Assembly: GCA_910587345.1 (NCBI GenBank)
Contig: CAJUKH010000029.1
Location: 1-44,612 of the forward strand
Direction of reading: 5' to 3'
DNA from: an uncultured Oscillospiraceae bacterium
Lineage (GTDB): Bacteria; Bacillota; Clostridia; Oscillospirales; Oscillospiraceae
Length of the DNA: 44,612 nt
The translations under genes and the position numbers were made by a program. The notes below the pieces were generated by a model. That model was not told the origin of the DNA, searched no databases, and saw only the letters and a list, made by a program, of their open reading frames with translations. Below are positions 41,170 through 44,612 of the stretch, one piece after another (positions within the stretch are counted from its first letter, which is position 1; each line of letters opens with the position of its first letter).

Positions 41170-42696
41170 ATGGAATTTGAACTGGAAAGGACTCAACTTG
41201 ACCGTTTTGACGCCCTTCTGGACACGACTCTTCACCAGGAGGAGACCCTGGAAATGATCGTGCCGGATGCCTGCCCCGATATTCTCCGTATTGTAGAAAC
41301 GGACGGCAGGGTGCTTTTGCGGAGTAAGGAGGCCCACGACGGCAGAGCGGAGTTGGCAGGTACCTTCAAAGCCGCTATCCTTTATCTCCCCGATGGGGAA
41401 AGCGGTGTCAGACATTTGGATGTAACGATTCCCTTTGCTTGCAGCACGGAGAACCGAGAGATTCGTCCAGATTGTGTCATAACAGCCACAGCCCGGCTCT
41501 CAAAAGCGGATACCCGGGCTGTAAATCCCCGTAAGGTACTGGTGCGGGTAGAGGCTACCGTAGACATACAGGTATTTGCTCCACGTCAGGACCAGCTATG
41601 CAGCCATGTGCTGGATGGCACAGAAGGAGGCATCCAACAGCGCATCCAAACAGAAGATGTCTGTTTGATTGCCGGTGTTCAGGAAAAACCTTTTCCCTTT
41701 TCCGATGAGGTGACCATCTCCGCCGGAAGACCCGCAGCGGCAGAGCTGCTGAAAAACCGTATTACGTTGGAGTGCGGTGAGTCTAAAATCATCGGCAATA
41801 AGCTGATTTTTAAGGGCAGTGCTCGAATCAGTGTCCTGTATCGGGGAGAAGATGATGCCCCCCATACCGTAGAAAGCGACTTGCCCTTTTCTCAGATTAT
41901 GGAGGTTTCCGGCGTAACAGAGGATGCCGGCTGTAATCTTTCTCTTGCGCTGACCGGGGCGGAATGTGAGCTAAGTGAAGAGGGGGATGGGCGGACAATC
42001 ACAGTCAGAGTGGAAGCTCTGGCCCAGGCAGTGATTCAGGAAAGACGTACCCTGACCGTTTTGACCGATGCCTACAGTGTTGACCACTCTTTGCATGGTG
42101 AGTGGGAAGAAAGTGCATTGGATATCCTTTTGGAGCAAGGCGTACGCAACCAGAATATCCGTGAGCTTTGGGAGACAACGGAAGAAATTCGTGAAATCCT
42201 GGAATCTCAGCTTCGTATCGGTGAAATCGCCCAAACCCGGGAAGAAAGTCAGCACACCTTTACTGCTCTGATAGAGTTGGAACTGCTTTACTTAAATGAA
42301 AATGAGGAGCTTTGTTCCACTTCTCATTCCTTCCATGTTCCCTGTGGAATAGAATCCGTGAATGAACGGCTGTGCTCTTGCCGCTGTCAGCAGATGGGAG
42401 ACCTTTTTGTTACTCCCGCGGCCGGTGGGTTAGAGGCCCGCTTTTCCCTTGATTTTGCCTATCAAATCTTTTCCAAGAAAAGCATTTCCTCCTTGTCGGA
42501 GCTGTATCCTGTTGAAGCCGCTGAGGAGGAGGGTGAGCGTCCCTCTCTTATCTTAAGAATGCTGGAGCAGGGAGAAGCATTGTGGGACGTGGCCAAAGCC
42601 TATGGCACCACAATAAATGATATTATCAGCGTTAATGAGCTCAGTGATGAATCGGCGGCTGCCGGAAAGCTGTTGCTTATTCCGAGGAGACGGTAA
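41170..42696 (+). CDS. sipL: SPOCS (DUF3794)/LysM spore morphogenesis protein, SipL-like
   Basis: A 508-aa protein with no signal peptide. It carries about three SPOCS/DUF3794 regions (roughly 30-140, 160-250 and 310-400) and a C-terminal LysM domain (about 459-506, EALWDVAKAYGTTINDIISVN). The motif VPDACPDILRIVETDGRV opens the first. In Clostridioides difficile SipL has this layout, binds SpoIVA through LysM and is needed for coat placement, the role SpoVID plays in Bacillus. The immediate spoIVA neighbour makes SipL a better name than other SPOCS/LysM proteins. AAGGAG lies 12 nt upstream, in a stem. Confidence 0.88.
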   Translation: MEFELERTQLDRFDALLDTTLHQEETLEMIVPDACPDILRIVETDGRVLLRSKEAHDGRAELAGTFKAAILYLPDGESGVRHLDVTIPFACSTENREIRPDCVITATARLSKADTRAVNPRKVLVRVEATVDIQVFAPRQDQLCSHVLDGTEGGIQQRIQTEDVCLIAGVQEKPFPFSDEVTISAGRPAAAELLKNRITLECGESKIIGNKLIFKGSARISVLYRGEDDAPHTVESDLPFSQIMEVSGVTEDAGCNLSLALTGAECELSEEGDGRTITVRVEALAQAVIQERRTLTVLTDAYSVDHSLHGEWEESALDILLEQGVRNQNIRELWETTEEIREILESQLRIGEIAQTREESQHTFTALIELELLYLNENEELCSTSHSFHVPCGIESVNERLCSCRCQQMGDLFVTPAAGGLEARFSLDFAYQIFSKKSISSLSELYPVEAAEEEGERPSLILRMLEQGEALWDVAKAYGTTINDIISVNELSDESAAAGKLLLIPRRR

Positions 42697-42709
42697 GGGG
42701 GAGAGGACG

Positions 42710-44188
42710 ATGGAAGAAAATAAGATTTATGATGATATTGCCCAGCGTACCAATGGTGACATATACATTGGTGTGGTCGGCCCTGTCCGCACGGGAAAGT
42801 CCACTTTTATCAAACGTTTCATGGAAACGTTGGTGATCCCAAACATCGAAAATGTCTATCGGCGGGAAAGGGCCCGGGATGAACTGCCCCAAAGCGGTTC
42901 CGGAAGAACCATTATGACATCTGAACCCAAATTTGTGCCTGAAGAGGCTGTTCGAGTTGATATGGACGATGGCGCCGCCTTTTCGGTTCGCCTGATCGAC
43001 TGTGTTGGTTATCTGATCCCGGGAGCCTCCGGACAAACGGAGGACGACCAGCCGAGAATGGTAACAACTCCCTGGGTCGACCATGATATTCCCATGAGCC
43101 AGGCAGCGGAGCTGGGCACCCGAAAGGTAATTGCCGAGCATTCTACGATCGGTATCGTAGTCACCACCGACGGTACGGTAAGCGATATTCCGAGAGAGGA
43201 TTATCTGGAGGCAGAAAATCGGGTCATCACAGAACTGAAAGAGCTTGGAAAGCCTTTTCTGGTCCTTCTTAATTCCGCCTATCCGGATTCGGAGCGGGCC
43301 CGGGCAATCCAAACCGATATCATGGAGCGCTATGATATAACTTGTATGCGAGTCAACTGCCTGGAACTGGGGGAGGAAGATGTCACCTCCATTATCAAAG
43401 GCGTTCTCTATGAATTCCCTGTGAAAGAGTTAGACCTGTTCCTTCCTCCCTGGGTAGATGCTCTCCCCGGAAATCATCCTATCAAGGAAGGACTCTATAC
43501 CGCCATTCGGGAGGGTACCACCTCCATGCGCAGGGTCCGGGATGTGGAAAATGCCATCTCTGCCATTGGGGCTTGTGAGGTGGTGAACAGTGCCCGGGTC
43601 ACAGCCATTGACCTGGGGGCAGGTAAAGCCTGTGGAAGTTTGGAGCTGCCCAGAAGCCTTTTTTATGACACTATCTCTGCTCAATCCGGATTCTCCATTG
43701 CCGATGATGGGGATCTGATGAGCCTTCTTACCAGTCTTGCCAGCGTTAAAAGAGAGTACGACAAGGTGGCAGAGGCCGTTGCTCAAGTCCGGGAGACCGG
43801 TTACGGAATCGTTGCCCCAGCTCCGGAGGAGCTTCGTCTGGAAGAGCCTGAAATCGTGCGGCAGGGAGGACGCTACGGAGTGCGCCTAAAGGCCTCTGCT
43901 CCCAGTATTCACATGATTCGGGCCGATATCGAGACCGAAGTCTCTCCCATTGTGGGAAGCGAAAAGCAGTCGGAAGAAATGGTCAGTTTTCTCCTTCAGG
44001 AATTCGAAGGGGATACGGCCCGGATTTGGGAGTCCAATATCTTCGGAAAGTCCTTCCACGATCTGGTCAGCGAAGATCTTAACACCAAATTGAAGCGTAT
44101 GCCGGAGGATGCCAGGGAAAAACTCCGGGAAACCTTGCAGCGGGTCATCAATGAAGGTTCTGGTGGGTTGATCTGCATCATTTTGTAA
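42710..44188 (+). CDS. spoIVA: stage IV sporulation protein A, coat basement ATPase
   Basis: A 492-aa cytoskeletal ATPase, the same length as Bacillus SpoIVA. In the mother cell it binds SpoVM on the forespore surface, hydrolyses ATP and polymerises irreversibly into the coat base. Walker A is GPVRTGKS (24-31), with switch-like SGRTIMTSEPKFVP and LIDCVGY. The C-terminus GGLICIIL matches the end that contacts SpoVM. The ATG at 42710 follows AGGGGGAGAGGA; an in-frame extension to 42617 lies within sipL. It is 13 nt from sipL, so they are likely co-transcribed. Confidence 0.97.
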   Translation: MEENKIYDDIAQRTNGDIYIGVVGPVRTGKSTFIKRFMETLVIPNIENVYRRERARDELPQSGSGRTIMTSEPKFVPEEAVRVDMDDGAAFSVRLIDCVGYLIPGASGQTEDDQPRMVTTPWVDHDIPMSQAAELGTRKVIAEHSTIGIVVTTDGTVSDIPREDYLEAENRVITELKELGKPFLVLLNSAYPDSERARAIQTDIMERYDITCMRVNCLELGEEDVTSIIKGVLYEFPVKELDLFLPPWVDALPGNHPIKEGLYTAIREGTTSMRRVRDVENAISAIGACEVVNSARVTAIDLGAGKACGSLELPRSLFYDTISAQSGFSIADDGDLMSLLTSLASVKREYDKVAEAVAQVRETGYGIVAPAPEELRLEEPEIVRQGGRYGVRLKASAPSIHMIRADIETEVSPIVGSEKQSEEMVSFLLQEFEGDTARIWESNIFGKSFHDLVSEDLNTKLKRMPEDAREKLRETLQRVINEGSGGLICIIL

Positions 44189-44194
44189 TAATAA

Positions 44195-44224
44195 AAAGCG
44201 AAACGCATAAAAGCGTTTCGCTTT
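44195..44224 (+). terminator. intrinsic terminator after spoIVA
   Basis: AAAGCGAAACGC (44195-44206), loop ATAAAA, GCGTTTCGCTTT (44213-44224), a 12-bp stem. The tail GATTTT is moderately T-rich. Confidence 0.88.
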
Positions 44225-44290
44225 GATTTTACGTTTATAAGGAAGTATTCACAACAACTATCATCAACGCTGACAAACAGGGTGCAAACA

Positions 44291-44338
44291 AAAGCAGAGA
44301 GCATATCACTTTCATTAGTGGTCGGTTCTCTGCTTTTT
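44291..44338. terminator. second, probably bidirectional, terminator hairpin
   Basis: AAAGCAGAGA (44291-44300) pairs with TCTCTGCTTT (44327-44336), with an inner CACT/AGTG stem (44307-44320) and T runs on both strands. It probably guards against a convergent gene beyond the window. Confidence 0.7.
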
Positions 44339-44461
44339 GTTACGCAGTAGAACGCCATTTTTGAGGGTAGGAACATAAAAATATCGTCTAAGTGTTTCCC
44401 ATGCTCTGAAAGCCGCATAAATCAAGGACTTTTTAACCTCTACTGCGTAACATACCTACCC
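44339..44461. repeat. interlocking inverted repeats, pseudoknot-like, in gene-free DNA
   Basis: GTTACGCAGTAG (44339-44350) is exactly inverted at 44440-44451. GGGTAGG (44365-44371), inside that pair, is inverted at 44455-44461, just outside it. The two pairs therefore interlock as an H-type pseudoknot would. No ORF is supported here and I recognise no RNA family. Confidence 0.55.
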
Positions 44462-44528
44462 AAGAAAGCAGTAGTTTTATAAAGCGATTGGATTAGACGG
44501 ATTTTGAACACCGTAACAACTCCCGGTG

Positions 44529-44587
44529 TTGGATTATCCGATATTGGATTTTCCGACACCGGGTTATCCGACATCGGAAAATCCAAC
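44529..44587. repeat. three tandem 15-nt units plus one inverted copy
   Basis: TTGGATTATCCGATA (44529-44543), TTGGATTTTCCGACA (44544-44558) and CCGGGTTATCCGACA (44559-44573) run head to tail. TCGGAAAATCCAAC (44574-44587) is the reverse of the second unit. TTGGATTTTCCG (44544-44555) pairs perfectly with 44575-44586. CCCGGTGT (44522-44529) pairs with ACACCGGG (44556-44563), a competing stem. The rest of the last 25 bases is A/T-rich and empty. Confidence 0.75.
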
Positions 44588-44612
44588 GCAATTAAATAAA
44601 GATATAACTAAC

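Noticed and set aside
42617..42709. Longer N-terminus of SpoIVA
   Set aside because: It would overlap the LysM domain of sipL; the start at 42710 has a ribosome site and gives the normal 492-aa length.
43996..44418. 140-codon open frame on the minus strand reaching into the gene-free end
   Set aside because: Half is antisense to spoIVA and the rest crosses two hairpins; no ribosome site or recognisable motif.
44339..44451. Miniature transposon with 12-bp terminal inverted repeats
   Set aside because: No target-site duplication flanks the pair and no related transposase or second copy is visible, so it is listed only as a repeat.
44529..44587. Start of a CRISPR array
   Set aside because: Units are 15 nt, contiguous, imperfect and lack spacers; no cas gene is present.

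Overview
The window is an ordinary, densely packed chromosomal segment of an endospore-forming member of the class Clostridia, most likely the Oscillospirales (Flavonifractor/Oscillibacter-like). Spore genes (spoIVF-type pair, ytfJ/gerW, dacF, spoVM, sipL, spoIVA) show it can sporulate. A fused ispH-S1 gene, remA, cdaA, the prkC/stp pair and strong AGGAGG-type ribosome binding sites place it in the Clostridia. The genus is inference. Every convincing gene lies on the + strand. I saw no rRNA, tRNA, transposase, phage gene or CRISPR array.

Layout. 1-1649: a membrane M23/M50 pair resembling SpoIVFA/SpoIVFB. 1665-6334: rplS with its own promoter and leader, a GNAT enzyme, rbgA-rnhB-yraN, an M19 dipeptidase and a metallophosphoesterase. 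6369-10660: protein quality control (tig, clpP, clpX) and engB. 10667-15951: a site-2 protease, scpA-scpB, DUF2953, ytfJ, dacF and an rRNA pseudouridine synthase. 15984-20604: a BaiN-like flavoprotein, then the overlapping cmk-plsC-ispH/S1 genes. 20636-23978: carD, ispD-ispF (with ispH, three MEP-pathway genes close together), and a DUF3343/cysteine-desulfurase pair. 24048-28167: cdaA-cdaR (c-di-AMP synthesis), rseC-like, DUF5685 and a DnaJ protein. 28176-40901: from a consensus promoter, yicC-remA-gmk-rpoZ-priA-def-fmt-rsmB-rlmN-stp-prkC-rsgA-tpk, close to the Bacillus subtilis order. 40912-44224: spoVM (23 codons), a SPOCS/LysM protein (SipL) and spoIVA.

The most notable region is 41014-44188. 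SpoVM marks the curved forespore membrane, SpoIVA polymerises on it, and SipL is the clostridial partner of SpoIVA. Here all three lie together, with spoVM still at its ancestral place after the thiamine pyrophosphokinase gene. The sipL Shine-Dalgarno sequence is locked in a 12-bp stem, and the dacF Shine-Dalgarno in an 11-bp stem, which hints at post-transcriptional control of sporulation genes. Other points of interest are an internal Shine-Dalgarno/ATG exactly at the IspH/S1 junction, a histone H1-like tail on trigger factor, competing hairpins between tpk and spoVM, and a gene-free end (44225-44612) with a pseudoknot-like inverted-repeat pair and tandem 15-nt repeats.
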